A stretch of DNA of 64,000 bases from Taudactylus pleione (GCA_031769625.1 JAUIMM010000888.1:124001-188000), one strand, 5' to 3'; shown: positions 9,649 to 21,720, counted from the stretch's first letter. Numbers and translations: made by a program. Notes: a model not told the origin generated them from the letters alone.

Positions 9649-10921
9649 ATTGTCTTAAATGAATTCAGTCAGGTAGCATAGAACATTGCAATTCAGTTCT
9701 CGTCATAAAACTTTCCCCCGCCCAGTGCCAGATTAAGGTCCACATGGGTCTGGAGCTGAAATTTACAAAGTGCCTAAACCCCATACTGTCTAAAGGAACA
9801 TTGCACACACACAACAACTACAACTACAAGGTGAGCTGGCGAAGGTGGAACCAAATACAACAGATGCAACACAGTTTTGCCCTGTGCCAGCTCATTTTAA
9901 GCCCCTGCCTACCACCACATACACACATAGTACACACTACACACACACACACAGTACACACTACACTACAGTGAAGAACAGGGTGAACGGTTCCACCAAG
10001 ACGTTAAAGATGTAGGAAGAAGATACCAGGGTTGTTGTGACGTCAGCATGATGGGTGACTACTGCTGGATGATACACAGAGACGACACAGAAAAAGCTTA
10101 TAAGCGAAAAGCGACAAAACGAAGTTTGAAGACAAAAAGATATCAACGATTTTTTTCAATAATTATGGTTTTCTTTCTATTATTGTTTGATTTTATTGTT
10201 ATTTTATTATGTAATTAAGACAAAAATACAATGATATCATCTACACAAAAAATATGTCAAAAACAATTAAACTTTCTTAAAAATGTATGTAACCCCCTTA
10301 TAGATAAATGTGATGTGGTAATTTTTTTTAATATACTATTTCTTGATGTACAGTACACAGGAGTATAATTAAGAATATAAAAGTATTATTAAAAAAGCTT
10401 TCAATACCTTACATTTTGCAGACCTGTGTAATTCCTCAACTGCATAAACATTGCCCTAAATCACTAAGCTTTCTATGTGGAGATGAGCAAAGTTTTGCTA
10501 CAATTAAATTTCCCCATGGAAGAGGCTGCAGAGATGCAGGGACAGCATTCACTTATAGTTCCACGAACTGATATTCCGCACTGTGGTCCTCTCATTCTGA
10601 GACGCACACAGCTCCGTATGAGGCTGTAATTCGCAGTGTGGATATTTTCGATAATGAAATGTTAATGTGTTTAATGTCACACCGCCCCACTGTTTTGCGT
10701 TCGGAGGCATAGCTGTTGTTACTAGTATTGGGACTTATACCTACCCTACGCTAGGTGCAAGGCATCCATATCAGCATATGCAGGACTTGGGTGCAGGCGA
10801 CATGCCCGCCACACTCTCATGAGGCGATTATTTTCTGCGCAGGTGCTCATATACCGGCAAGTTTGAATTCCCATTTCACCTACAGTAGTGGGAGATGCAG
10901 CCGAAATGCATCTGAATCTGA
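9649..10921. other. Unassigned AT-rich stretch with CA-rich microsatellite
   Basis: A CA-rich tract with interspersed TACACACTAC lies at about 9910-9965. From 10140 to 10500 the sequence is strongly AT-rich. No gene is seen. Confidence 0.4.
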
Positions 10922-11521
10922 GGACCTCATTCAGAGTCGGTCGTTGCGGCCGCACGGTCATACACAGCCGATGTTCGCTAAACTGCGAATGCGTAAAGTT
11001 CGCAATGCGCGTGCGCAAACTAGCTGTTATGATCAGAAATTTCTCTCTCCTTGAACACAGCCAGGTCGGTAGTTTGAGTGACAGGATGAGGCGTTTGTGG
11101 GTGGTAACAGGGGAAGGTGCTTGAAAACGGGGGAGTGGAGATCCGAACGCAGGCGTGCCTAATTATGCGAACGGCGTTTAATGGGAGTGCATAATTAACA
11201 AAGTAGTGTCATGGCACATGTGACAGGGGAGGTTTGTACACTGACATGATCATAGAGCTTAAGAGAGGGTATGGTCAACCTTAAGCTCTACGACCAGCTC
11301 CGATGGTTTCCGATGGTCGCGATTAATCCTTATATCCCAGGAGATGACGTGTGTTGTGATCAAGAATAGGGCGTGATTTAGTCTTACGACCGCTTCTTAT
11401 CCTCGGTCGTTCAGCTAACGATCTCATCTTAGGACCGCAACTTTTGATTGCTTCATTTGCATATCCGGCCCTTTTTCCCTTACGACCGTGCGACCGCAAC
11501 GACCGACTCTGAATGAGGACC
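10922..11521 (+). mobile_element. Group C MITE variant, 600 bp
   Basis: The ends are GGACCTCATTCAGAGTCGG and CCGACTCTGAATGAGGACC, with TGA on both sides (10919-10921, 11522-11524). The terminal repeat GTCGGTCGTTGCGGCCGCAC is specific to this variant. The left half resembles the copy at 31838, while the right half differs from the rest of group C. Confidence 0.9.
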
Positions 11522-11524
11522 TGA

Positions 11525-12135
11525 ATCTCACAGAGTGATGCAGTGATTGGGTGCGTCCACTACGGCGCAAGCGCAGTTCTCTAAATTCACTAGCCGCGGC
11601 TGCTTATGAATTAGGCCCTGAATGTATCAATCCTGCATTTTACATATTGCAGAACGTTAGTCTTTGAATAAATTCATATTCTTATTACTGCTCATCAGTC
11701 TCGGTGGTGACAAATATGGCTTTTTTGCTGCCAAAGGGGACCTATTCATAATATGGAAATGGAACTGCTGTATTGTGGTAGGAGTATCACGCCTGGACTC
11801 CATGCTACATGGTAAATGATCAGAGGGACCTTCATTATAACAACACTGTTGCAGAGAGACCTTTTCTAACTGACAGCTTATTTCCTGGGCAGATCAGCTC
11901 TCCCTCTTAGTCCATACATCATATAGTTACAGGCAGTGGTGGCTCCAGAGGTTGGGCTGCAACATAGTTCAAAATTCAAACAGGGGAACTGCACCAACTG
12001 CCATTTCACACGCTGCCAAACACTGATGGCTGGGACCAGGGCCAGTTCTATGCATACGCATGGTACGCAGCTGAGTAGGGTGCCATGTAGTGGAGGATGC
12101 CTCAGCTGCGACCATGCGTGCCGCGGCCAGACTGT
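11525..12135. other. Unassigned; right end of an older MITE near 11620
   Basis: GAATTAGGCCCTGA near 11610-11624 looks like a diverged right end of the same superfamily, so the MITE at 10922 probably inserted into an older relative. Nothing else is recognised. Confidence 0.35.
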
Positions 12136-12668
12136 GGACCTTATTCAGAGGTGGCCGTACGGTCTCGATGTTTGGCCAGTACGCATGCGCACGAGGGAGC
12201 CGGCTCCCTCGTGCGCATGCGTGAGACCCGCTACAACCGACAGCGCTGGTCGTAGCGGGTCTCTTTCCAAAGGGGGCGAGCTGTCGATGTTGATTGACAG
12301 CTCGCCCCATTTGGAAGGCGGGCCGGGGGGGTGGCAGCCCAAACGGAGGCGTTCCCATGGGAACGCCTGCCGTTTGGGGGAGGCCCCACTGACATCACTA
12401 GTGATGTCAGTGGAGAGCTTCCGGTTCTGACAGAGCCAGAAGCTCTCCGTGGCTTACGACAAGTGAGACTCTACCCTAGGATCTCGTCGTAAGCCCCTAT
12501 GGTCGCGATGGTCTCTGACCATCGCGACCATCACCTGAGCGGTCGTTAGAGCTGTGGGTGTAAACCCACAGCCTAACGACCGCAACAGAGGCGGGCGGTC
12601 AGGATGCAAGTGGCTGCCCAGTTTCTGAGCGACCGCTTGCATCCTCCGACCGCCTCTGAATGAGGCCC
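12136..12668 (+). mobile_element. Group B hairpin-chain MITE, 533 bp
   Basis: The ends are GGACCTTATTCAGAGG and CCTCTGAATGAGGCCC, with TGT on both sides (12133-12135, 12669-12671). The hairpin chain runs parallel to group A but with other stems: GGGGCGAGCTGTCGATG with its partner near 12270-12310, CCACTGACATCACTAGTG at about 12387-12412, GGAGAGCTTCCGG paired near 12412-12448, TTACGACAAGTGAGAC paired near 12454-12495, GATGGTCGCGATGG near 12500-12533, and GCGGTCGTTAGAGCTGTG near 12538-12583. Confidence 0.9.
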
Positions 12669-12671
12669 TGT

Positions 12672-13033
12672 GTCTCTGTGAAACAGCTGCACCGCGCATG
12701 TAGTGCTGACCGGGCAGAGTTCGGTCAGCACTACACAGTGACAAACACACTACTGGGGGGACTGCATTAAAGTGCATATGGAATGGAAAGGACTATTCCC
12801 AGAGTGACAAGAAAGGGGTGTGTGTCATGGTTATGGCTTTTTCCATGAGATCACGGCCCCTTAATGTGTTTGGGTACGTGCAACAATATGCCTGGGGGCG
12901 CCAAAAAATATACTCGCTTACCATAAAATTTGGGCCAGGGCCGGCTTTGGCTGGGACTTGTAGCGGTTCCAGTAGTCCCCTATTTGAATTTTGGACTGCA
13001 CTGCAGCCCCACCCCTGGCACTGCCACTGGTTA
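12672..13033. other. Unassigned sequence
   Basis: No repeat ends or coding signature recognised. Confidence 0.4.
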
Positions 13034-13376
13034 TGCTGGCCATACACGTCCCGTTTGATTGATCACACGATTTGGGAAGTTTCTACAGGTTGGACAGACC
13101 AATCGTTTGAAAATAGTTGTATTTTGAGTCTTCTGCGACCACGATGCGCGTCCCCGCCGTCGTCTAGTTGGATCGCAGATCAGATGGTTTTGCAGAGAGA
13201 TCTCAACTGATCGCGTAGGAATTGTCACACATTATGTGATGTGATCAAATCGTATGGTCTTATGTGAAATAGTTGCATTTTAAATACAAATCGTCCTGTA
13301 TCTGAAGGGAAGGATTTTCAAGGGAAATCGTACAACTGATCTGACCAACTTTTGAATCTCACCGTGTATGGCCACC
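13034..13376. mobile_element. MITE with TGGCCATACAC ends, 343 bp
   Basis: Inverted ends TGCTGGCCATACACG and CCGTGTATGGCCACC are flanked by TTA on each side (13031-13033, 13377-13379). The interior is not coding. Confidence 0.65.
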
Positions 13377-14596
13377 TTAACAGGGATCAAATCTTAAAAA
13401 AACATCTACTTGAACAAAGAACAACAAGTTCCCCTGCTGATATAGTTACACAATAAAATCGCACGTTTCGATACAAATATTTCAGCTATTTCCCCGTTTT
13501 AAGTTCTAGGAAGGAGATCAGAGATCAACAGAATCGTACTTCCCAACCTTCCCAATTTTAGCGGGACAATCCCGATTTTCGGGCACGTCCTGCTGTCTAT
13601 CCAGCTATCCACGGTGTTATGCTGTCATGGGGAAGTTTGGGAGGCCCCCCCTCTCACCCGCTGCTCTGCTTACCCTGCATGTGGTGAATAAATTCCATGT
13701 GCATGCAGGGCCGCCAGGAGGGGACAGAGGTGGTACTAATTAACCAGTCCCAGGCTTGTTGGAGGGGCCCGAGTCCGCCGATGCTCCCTCTCCCTCTTAC
13801 CTGTCAGCAGCAGCCATTCTCCCCAGTCCAGCACATGATTCTGTGCGCTGGGCTGCAGTGCAGCAAGGGGGGCTGCTGCTGTGAGGGGGAGATCGAACAC
13901 ACTGAATGCTCCCCCTGGATTTGCCACTGGCGGAGGAGCTCAGAGCGCTGCGCTGCTTCACGGTGCTGAAAACACTGTCTTCTATCCTTTTGCTACGGGG
14001 GGGTGTGCCCTCCCATGAATAGGCCACACCCATGAAAAGTGCCTGGCCCAGCCCAGCTTTCTACAGGCCTGTACAAATGCATGCAGTGACTATTCATTGA
14101 AGAGAGGGACTGGGTGCACGCCCAGCAGCACTCTGGGCACTGGGAGTGCGCCAGCATGTAAAAAATGGCAACCGTGACTTGCGGGTACAACATTTCCTGC
14201 CCAGCTATGCCTACTGGCACAGGGCCATGTCCCTTGCTGTGGGCCACGCCTCTTGCTATGAGGCCACGACCTCTATTGTCGAGCACACACATTACGGCGC
14301 CTGTTCATTGAACCTCATATGCAAATGTCCTGAGAGTCAGGCAGCATATAGTGGTGCGGTTACCGCTGGGAACCTGCTTTCAGACAGTTGTGCCTTAGTA
14401 AGGAAGTGCCCTGGGGGTGAGAATAATGAGTAATGAGAATAATGCATCCTCTTCTGAGTGGAGGGAGCGTAATCAGATTTTCACACACACAAAGAGCAAA
14501 AGGCACTAGCAAAAAGTAGATCCGTCATAAAAATGTTCACAGCAAAAACCTTATAAGGTGCAAGGCGAGATGTGCACAGAGTGACCCCCTTGTTTT
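13377..14596. other. Unassigned, partly GC-rich old repeats
   Basis: The 13590-14330 part is GC-rich, with GCCCAGC and GCCACGCC runs similar in style to 62940-63180. Frames here are short and overlap on both strands. No gene is claimed. Confidence 0.35.
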
Positions 14597-14930
14597 GGTG
14601 CTGGTTCTAAATCAGGGTTGTGTTTTGTTTTTAGCAAAACCACCCTCAAATGTTATACAGCTAAAATCACATAATTTGGGCCTGTTTTTGTTTCTACCGT
14701 ATTTTTAACCTGCAAAACATTAATTTCCAGTAATTTCCAGTAAATTTTAACCACCTCACAGCCCACAATATTGTTTTCACCTACTGTACATTGGCCAAAG
14801 GACACAGCGGGTTGGCTGGCTAAAGAAGGCAACAGAGCAGCCGCACAAACACATGGCAGCTTATATAAATACAGTACATCTATGGCACACAGTGGCACCG
14901 CAGTGCCAGGATGGCAGAAAAAATACACAC
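14597..14930. mobile_element. Interspersed repeat, family shared with 48009-48363
   Basis: GCAAAACCACCCTCAA followed by CAGCTAAAATCACATAATTT is found in near-identical form on the minus strand of 48009-48363. The family looks like a medium-length DNA repeat. Its ends are not clear in this copy. Confidence 0.5.
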
Positions 14931-15288
14931 AAGGGAGCGCTATAATAGAAAGTTACAAATTCATTTAATATAGCATGATTGTTAGAATATGTTATACACC
15001 TTACATATAATAAAACCACTTAATAGTTAACATGGCCAATGATAATTAAAATAAATTAAAAAACTAGTATAAAAGAGGGCAAAAAAACCTCAAGAAGAAC
15101 AGATATAAAGTCCACTAAGCCTTTGGAAATCCGTTTAGAATGCAGGGATCCACTTTGTGATTTAACGTGTACATTTATCCAGGTATAAAATATATGGATC
15201 AATAAGCCAAAATGCTGCCTTTTCAAGCTCAAACCTCCTCACCGTGAATCAACCTCACCACCTTGCAGATCTCAATCCCCAGTACTCT

Positions 15289-15839
15289 GGGCTTCATTCA
15301 GAGGCGGCCGTACGGTCTATGACCGCACGGCCACCTCGATGTTTATCCAGTGCGCATGCGCACGTGGGAGCCGGCTCCTTTGTGGGCATGCGTGAGACCC
15401 GCTACGACCGACAGTGCCGGTCGTAGCGGGTCTCTTTCCAAAGGGGGCGAGCTGTCGATGTTGATTGACGGCTCACCCCGTTTGGAAGGCGGGCCTTGGG
15501 GGTGGCAGCCCAAGCGGAGGCGTTCCCATGGGAACACCTGCCATTTGGGGGAGGCCCCACTGACATCACTAGTGATGTCAGTGGAGAGCTTCCGGCTCTG
15601 ACAGAGCCAGAAGCTCTCCGGGGCTTACGACAAGTGAGACCCTACCCTAGGGTCTCGTCGTAAGCCCCGATGGTCGCGATGGTTTATGACCATCACGACC
15701 ATCTCCCTAGCGGTCGTTAGAGCTGTGGGTGTAAACCCACAGCCTAACGACCGAAACAGAGGCGGCCGGTCAGGATGCAAGCGGCAGCCCAGTTTCTGAG
15801 TGACCGCTTGCATCCTCCGACCGCCTCTGAATGAGGGCC
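15289..15839 (+). mobile_element. Group B hairpin-chain MITE, 551 bp
   Basis: Very close to the copy at 12136, with the same order of hairpins. The ends are GGGCTTCATTCAGAGG and CCTCTGAATGAGGGCC, with TCT on both sides (15286-15288, 15840-15842). It carries one extra GACCGCACGGCC stretch near the left end. Confidence 0.9.
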
Positions 15840-16090
15840 TCTGTCCCGGAGAAGCAGCGGTGGGAAGGCAATACCTCAGTGAGTTACGCTCCCCATGAGA
15901 TATATAGGTAACCACCTGATGGTGATGATGGAGATGTGTCAGCACGAGCAATACATCATTGGCCGGTGTTTAGGGAGGGAGACGCAGATGGTTTAGCATA
16001 ACAGATCCAAATTGCTTGTATCCATGGGGTCCCAATTGTTATATAAATCACCGGAATCTGTGGCAATAGTGGGCAAGCCTGCGGATAAAT

Positions 16091-16138
16091 CCTTAACCAG
16101 TTTCTCCGTTATAGACATGTAACGGTTTCTTCAGAAGG
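16091..16138 (-). ncRNA. Candidate hammerhead ribozyme (type I, minimal stem III)
   Basis: On the minus strand the parts come in the required order. Stem I 5' strand is CCTT (16138-16135). The core is CTGAAGA (16134-16128), which fits the consensus CUGANGA. Stem II is CCGTTA (16111-16106) with TAACGG (16125-16120), fully paired. GAAA is 16104-16101. A minimal stem III is AC (101-100) with GT (97-96), then H17 = T16095, then stem I 3' strand AAGG (16094-16091). Very short stem III is typical of hammerheads in Penelope-like elements, which may act as dimers. The base pair closing stem II next to the core is not the usual G-C. Activity is unproven. Confidence 0.6.
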
Positions 16139-16290
16139 GTACAGTATATATTGTCTACACCTTTGTATACTTTTGTCTTTTATAGGTTTTTTAGCATACA
16201 CCTATTTTTGATAGCAGCTATAGATTAAAATATCCATTCTTCCAATATTGTCCTTGTGTTGGGAATAGAGTGCCTAGTCTCCTTTTTGCC

Positions 16291-16649
16291 TTTGTTCACT
16301 TCTAACATGCTAGTTGTCTGTGGTGGTTTTAAGGGGCGGGCAAGCAGGGCTATTGTCCGGGGTACTGCGGCATGAGGTCGTGGCCACAGTCACGCTGCCA
16401 GCATCGTCATATCTGACAGAACCCGCCCACTCTTACCCACCGCTGCCGGCCCCTATCACCCCGCAGCCGGGAGCCCGGGACTCTGACTCAATAGTCCCAG
16501 TCTCCCAACAACTCTCCCACAAAGCCGTGTGTGACATCATCGTGCATGGCATTCTGGGAGCGGCTGCAGAAAATTGAAGATGGAGACTGAGGAGCTCCTT
16601 CTGAGTATCCACTGGAGGGAGGACAACTTAAGTACACCATAGCTTGTTT
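16291..16649. other. Unassigned GC-rich stretch
   Basis: Nothing recognised. The open frame at about 16314-16577 is proline-rich without a known motif. Confidence 0.4.
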
Positions 16650-17830
16650 GTATAAGGGGCTACAAATTGCATTTTTTTAACTCACAGTTCAAAGGGACTG
16701 TTTGAGATGGTTTTACATTACCATTAAAATAATCATTCACCATTCTATTGTTGCTTACTGTATCAGAATGATTCACAGTGGAGTTGCCAATATATGTGGG
16801 CAAAACTTTCAAACCTGACCAGATGTCAAAATGTTGTTTCCTTTTGGTGAGTTGGGTTGACTCATCCTCCTCACCAGTGGGTCTCTTAGAAAAGATCAGT
16901 TGTTTCCTGGTAGTTGCATTTGCTGGAGAAGCTGAAGCAGTAGACATTAAGTCATGTGCCACTTGAGTTGATAATTTGCTTGCCAGGAGCTCTTTGCATC
17001 TCTTAAGATCTGTGTCTTTTGGAAAGAAAGACATTACATAGGACTTAAACCTAAGATCAGGCATGGTTGCCAAAATGTAGTGATCCTACTTTAAGATGTT
17101 GCTAACCCTTGAGTCCTGGCATCGCAAATTAACATGACAACTTAATCTACAAGTCCAACATACTTAGAGGAATTGCTTCAATTTATCTTTTTCTTCAGCT
17201 ACTCTAACTGATTTTCCAGTAATTTAATTAAGGGTATGACCTGACTCAGGCTGGCAGTGTATGAACTCACTTCACTGGTTACAATTTCAAATGATTTCAG
17301 TAGTTTGCATAATACTGACAGTATTAGGTAGTAACTTGTCCCCCCCTTTCCCTATGTCATGATTTGATGTGTATGTTTGGATGGCTTGTTGCTGTTCCTC
17401 CAGTCGCTAAAGCATTTAAAAGGTTGAATTCCACATAGTTACTACCTTTTGCTTCAGTTGTTGGCATAGCAAATGGAATTTTTGTTGCAGTTGCTGCAAT
17501 CTTCTACATGAGGTTGCTGAATGCCAAAAATGCACAGCCCACACTCAATATGTCTTGTACGCACCTGTCATTTTTTAAGAAATTCTGAACCACCAAGTTT
17601 ATTGTGTGTACAAGTGTATGAGTTCAATTTGGTCAGTTGTAATTCTCATGCAGTGTTACTAGCATGAGTCTTTGCGGGGTAAGACATTTTGCTACCACAT
17701 CCCTGAGTCTTTCCCAAAGATTGCCATTGGTATGCCTATTAGTAAAGCCATTGATATAGAGAGTAGCCTGTCTGTGAATGAGCCGGCATTGTGTGTTAGA
17801 TACTGCTGTAAGGTCAGACTTTAGCAATAA
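16650..17830 (-). pseudogene. hAT-superfamily (ZBED-like) transposase remnant
   Basis: Read on the minus strand, pieces follow the order of a hAT transposase or its domesticated ZBED relatives. HTLVHTINLVVQNFLK (around 17573-17632) corresponds to the usual FAHTLNLVVQ block. WNSTF followed by MLQRLEEQQQA (around 17379-17440) corresponds to the RWNSTF-MLQRL block. DLRFKSYVMSFFP at the start of the 137-codon frame (16660-17073) corresponds to LDPRFK. Several stops and frame changes lie between the blocks. The BED finger and the C-terminal dimerisation region (VYWWE-type) are not seen. Terminal repeats and an 8-bp TSD were not found. Confidence 0.75.
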
Positions 17831-18812
17831 TTATTAGGCTGAAAGCAATTTAAATCTATTTGTTAGTTTTTGTCTATCTAGTTTTGAATAAACATTTATT
17901 TCTGTCATACTGTATCCAGTACGGTATGTACAGTAGTTTAGATACAGTATATTTCCTTTTAAAAATATGGACCAAATAAGCTTACATTGCATAGTGCTTA
18001 TTTCAGCATGGCCCTTCAAATCATTCTTCTATGGCAGACAATAGCAGGCGACAATGAGTCATATTTACCAAGGATGTGAGCACAGTTTGAAGGCCAGAGA
18101 ATGGATCACTAGCTACACTTGTATACCATGTATTCTCTGAATGAAATTATAATGCATTTCACGTTTTGGCCTTTCAAAAAAGGAACAAAAAAATGTTTAA
18201 TAGTAGCTCAGTTTTTCCTGAATATGTTACATGTTGATTTAATTGAATTAGAGGTAATAAAACCTTGTTGATTCTTTGTTCTCTGGCTACGAACAGAATA
18301 TCCCCCCGCTTAGCTCAATCTTTTGTTGTAAAGAGGGTCCGGAGCTTAATTATATTGTAGATCAAAGCTACATACAAGACAATTACACGTCTAGTCCCAG
18401 CATGTTATTTATTACCCAATAATATAATTATGCGGTTCTTTTTCAGCTGAATAATATAAAGGTGCTGATTGTTATGGGGATGCCATGTCTTTTTATCTAT
18501 AGCTTGTTCAGGAATTGAACATTTGCTTCTGCAAAATATATTTGTTTCATGCTGCCTGAATCACACTGTTTAGATTTATTTCATTCCAGAAAGATGTTGG
18601 ACAAGACTGATAAAACACAGGGAAATCATATAATAAGTTATATTAATAATAATGGTGTAATATTTTGGTTTATTTTGGATATAAAAGACTTTTGTGAAAC
18701 CGCAAATTATCAAGCTGCAAAAAAATGTATATTTACACAAATGCAACTATTTCGTGACATCAGGCAATCTGTCTAGTCTTGCAGGATTTCTATTGGAAGG
18801 AGTAAATACATA
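17831..18812. other. AT-rich unassigned sequence
   Basis: No tandem repeats or ends recognised. It may include an eroded flank of the hAT element. Confidence 0.35.
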
Positions 18813-19411
18813 GGGCCTGATTCAGAGCCGCTCGCTATTTGTGGTCGTTCGTTCAAAAACAAGGGGTGGCTATTCAAATGATCCGTACGCAAATTGCAGT
18901 CTGTTCCCACCTCTAAGTCTGAACGAGCGAGCAAAACATACGCTCGTTTTTTTGATAAAAACGCCCCCTGGCCGCACGCACCATACGTCATGTCCGCTAT
19001 TTATTAGATTAATCGAGTACATCGTACAGCGTATGAACTGCTCGCTATTCTTGTGGTTGGTGTTTTCAACCGCTATTTTGCGAGCAGTTCTGAGTTAAAA
19101 AAAACCAAGTGACGTGGTCAATGACGCTGCTGTATTAAATATGCACTCCCTTAAAATGCCCGTTTTGACCTTTAAGCACGCCTGCGTTCGGATCTCCACT
19201 CCCCGTTTTCAAGCACCTTCCCCTGTTACCACCCACATACGCCTCCTCCTGTCACTCAAATTAGCAGGCCCTCGCTATATTGCGTACCAACGATTTTCGG
19301 CCGCACTGACTGGTTCGCGCATGCGTACTAAAAACCGTACGCATGCGCAGATGTGCGAACATCGCTCGGAACGAGCGTACTGCCGCTAGCGAGTGGCTCT
19401 GAATGAGGGCC
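18813..19411 (-). mobile_element. Group C MITE, 599 bp
   Basis: Reverse orientation to 9050. The ends are GGGCCTGATTCAGAG and CTCTGAATGAGGGCC, with ATA on both sides (18810-18812, 19412-19414). The ACTGCTCGC inverted pair lies near 19037-19090. Confidence 0.9.
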
Positions 19412-19414
19412 ATA

Positions 19415-19574
19415 ATTCAAAGTTTGCCTACTACCGATATTGGACAGATGTTAAGGAGCGTGCTTACTAATTCTCTCTGATTTAGCAGTAAATGGATTGC
19501 ATAATACTGAAGCAAATATATTAATGACCATCTAATAACTACATATATATATATATATATACAGTATATATACA

Positions 19575-19606
<32 letters not shown>

Positions 19607-20153
19607 TCGTATATACATAACCAGTTTACTATGACAGCTTAGAATACCACAAGGAGAATTATAATGAAATCAACAAATGTTGTACACAAGATGTAGCTTA
19701 ATTTCTGATATGTATTTTCAATGTTATTACATAATCTTTAATAACAATGTTACACATTACAAGACATTATCAGTTTTTCCTTTGACTGTTTAACTAATGT
19801 GCACAAGTATCTAAATCATCTGTAAGTGTGATGTGAGTGTGAGAAAGAGGGAGTGAAGGGGTACAAAGAGTGTGGAGGGGCAAAGTTAGTGTGTGTATGC
19901 CAGGTTCTAGTCACTCCTTAGGGTTGGTTTGGGCTATAACAGGCATGAGAGGCTGAAGAGGAGACTTGGGAGATGTGAATAAACCTGGGTGGCCTGAGCC
20001 AGGACTTCCTCATGTAATGCTGTGAGGAGGTAGAGGAGCTGTAGAGGATGATGGGCCTGAAGGCGAGAACACAAATGGAATGTCTTTATTATACAGCAGG
20101 TTGGAATGAGAACTGGAGATGATAATACTGAATGAATGAGCAGAATCAGATTG
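19415..20153. other. Unassigned sequence with AT microsatellite
   Basis: Contains an (AT)n tract at about 19541-19616, broken by CAGTATATATA. The remainder (19620-20150) shows nothing recognisable. Confidence 0.5.
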
Positions 20154-20267
20154 GGACCGATGATGCCGGATTGAGAGCTGGATCGGTTTGAAACCGATGT
20201 TGATGATTTGAAGAACTTGATGAATTTGAATCCGATGTTGAAGAATTGATTAACTTGATCGGTTTGA

Positions 20268-20866
20268 GGCCCTCATTCACAGCCGCTCGTAAGCGGCCGC
20301 TCATTCGTTATGAGCGATGTTCGCACAACTGCGCATGCGTACGGATTGTAATACGCATGCGCGAACCAGTCAGTGCGGCCAAAAATCGTTTGTTGGCTAA
20401 ATAGCGAATGCCTGCTAATTTGAGTGACAGGAGGAGGCGTATGTGGGTGGTAACAGGGGAAGGTGCTTGAAAACGGTGAGTGGAGATCCGAACGCAGGTG
20501 TGCTGAAAGGTCAAAACGGGCGTTTTATGGGTGTGCATAATTAATACAGCAGCGTCATTGAGCACGTCACTTGGTTATTCTATAGTCAGAACTGCTCGCA
20601 AGATTGCGGTAGGAAAAACCAACCACAAGAATAGCGAGCAGTTCATACACTGTTCGATGTACTCGATTAATCTATTAAATAGCGGACATGACGTATGGTG
20701 CGAGCGGCCAGGGGGGGTCTTTTTCAAAATTACGACCGCAAGTTTTGTTCACTTGTTCAGACATAGAGGCGTGAACAGACCGCAAAGAGCGAACGGTTCA
20801 TTTGAATAGCCACCGCTTTTTAATGAACGAGCGAACGCAAATAGCGTCCGGCTCTGAATCAGGGCC
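20268..20866 (+). mobile_element. Group C MITE, 599 bp
   Basis: The ends are GGCCCTCATTCACAGCC and GGCTCTGAATCAGGGCC, with TGA on both sides (20265-20267, 20867-20869). It lies inside the CCGATGTTGATG array. Confidence 0.9.
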
Positions 20867-20972
20867 TGAGACCAATGTTGAAGAATTGGAGAACTTATTT
20901 GATAAGAGTCCGATGTTGATGAATTGATGAATTTGATCGGTTGGGACCAATGTTGATGAATTAAGGAACTTA

Positions 20973-21169
20973 GAGGTCTATTTATCAAGCAGTGAAAAGT
21001 GTGGAGAAGTGAACCAGTGGAGAAGTTGCCTATAGCAACCAATCAGCTTTCATGTAGCATTTGTCAAGTACAGTCTATAAAATAATAGGTAGGAGCTGAT
21101 TGGTTGCAATGGGCAATTTCTCCACTGGTTTACTTCTCCACACTTTTCACTGCTTGACAAATAGACCCC
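20973..21169. mobile_element. Foldback MITE with GGTCTATTTATCAAG ends
   Basis: The two arms are long and nearly complementary, with GTGAAAAGTGTGGAGAAG on the left and CTTCTCCACACTTTTCAC on the right. CCAATCAGCT and AGCTGATTGG sit inside. Flanks share TA. It is related in design to 34290-34485 and 54622-54796. Confidence 0.8.
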
Positions 21170-21189
21170 TATATTGATAAGGGAATCGG

Positions 21190-21720
21190 TATGATTTACC
21201 ACCGAACGCCTGTCCGGCACTTGGAATCCCGACAGCGGCTGCCCGACGTAGGTGAAAATCCCGATCGTCCCTAAGGTAAGTATTCACTAACCTAATTCCC
21301 TCCCCTAACAGTCCTTAGGAGTGTCTAACCCTAACCTTCCCCCCAATGCCTAACCCTAGTCCCCCCTCTAAGTGCCTAAACCTAACCCCCCCTTCCCCGC
21401 CGCCTAAACCTAAGTCCCCCCGGGGGTGCCTAACCCTCCCTCCCCCTAGCCTAACCCTAACCTCCCGGGGGGATGCCTAACCCTCCCTCCCCCTAGCCTA
21501 ACCCTAACCTCCCGGGGGGATGCCTAACCCTCCCCCTCTTGCGGCTGTCCGCAATCGGCGCCCGGCATCCCTTCGATCGGGATGCCGGGCACCGGTCTCC
21601 CGACGTCGGTAAAATGACAGCCGTCTAGATTTAGATGCCTGTCATTTGACCCTCGCCGGGTTAAAGCAGTCGGGAAGCCGGCTGTCGGGATTAGGTCTGC
21701 CGGTTTCCCGACTGCTTACC
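21190..21720. mobile_element. MITE with CCTAACCC interior
   Basis: Starts with GGTATGATTTACCACCG and ends with GGTTTCCCGACTGCTTACC. The centre (about 21290-21540) is a run of CCTAACCCTAACC variants separated by short C-rich spacers. Same family as 541-1184 in the opposite orientation. Confidence 0.6.

Larger units (their letters stand above)
14931..16290 (-). mobile_element. Penelope-like (inferred) region with hammerhead motif
   Basis: The region contains GGGAGCGCTATAATAGAAAG near its left edge and a well-formed hammerhead-like motif at 16091-16138 on the minus strand. A group B MITE (15289-15839) interrupts it. No reverse transcriptase frame is visible and the outer boundaries are not defined. 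Assignment rests mainly on the hammerhead and on general similarity to the regions at 1.2-4.2 and 42-43.6 kb. Confidence 0.4.
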
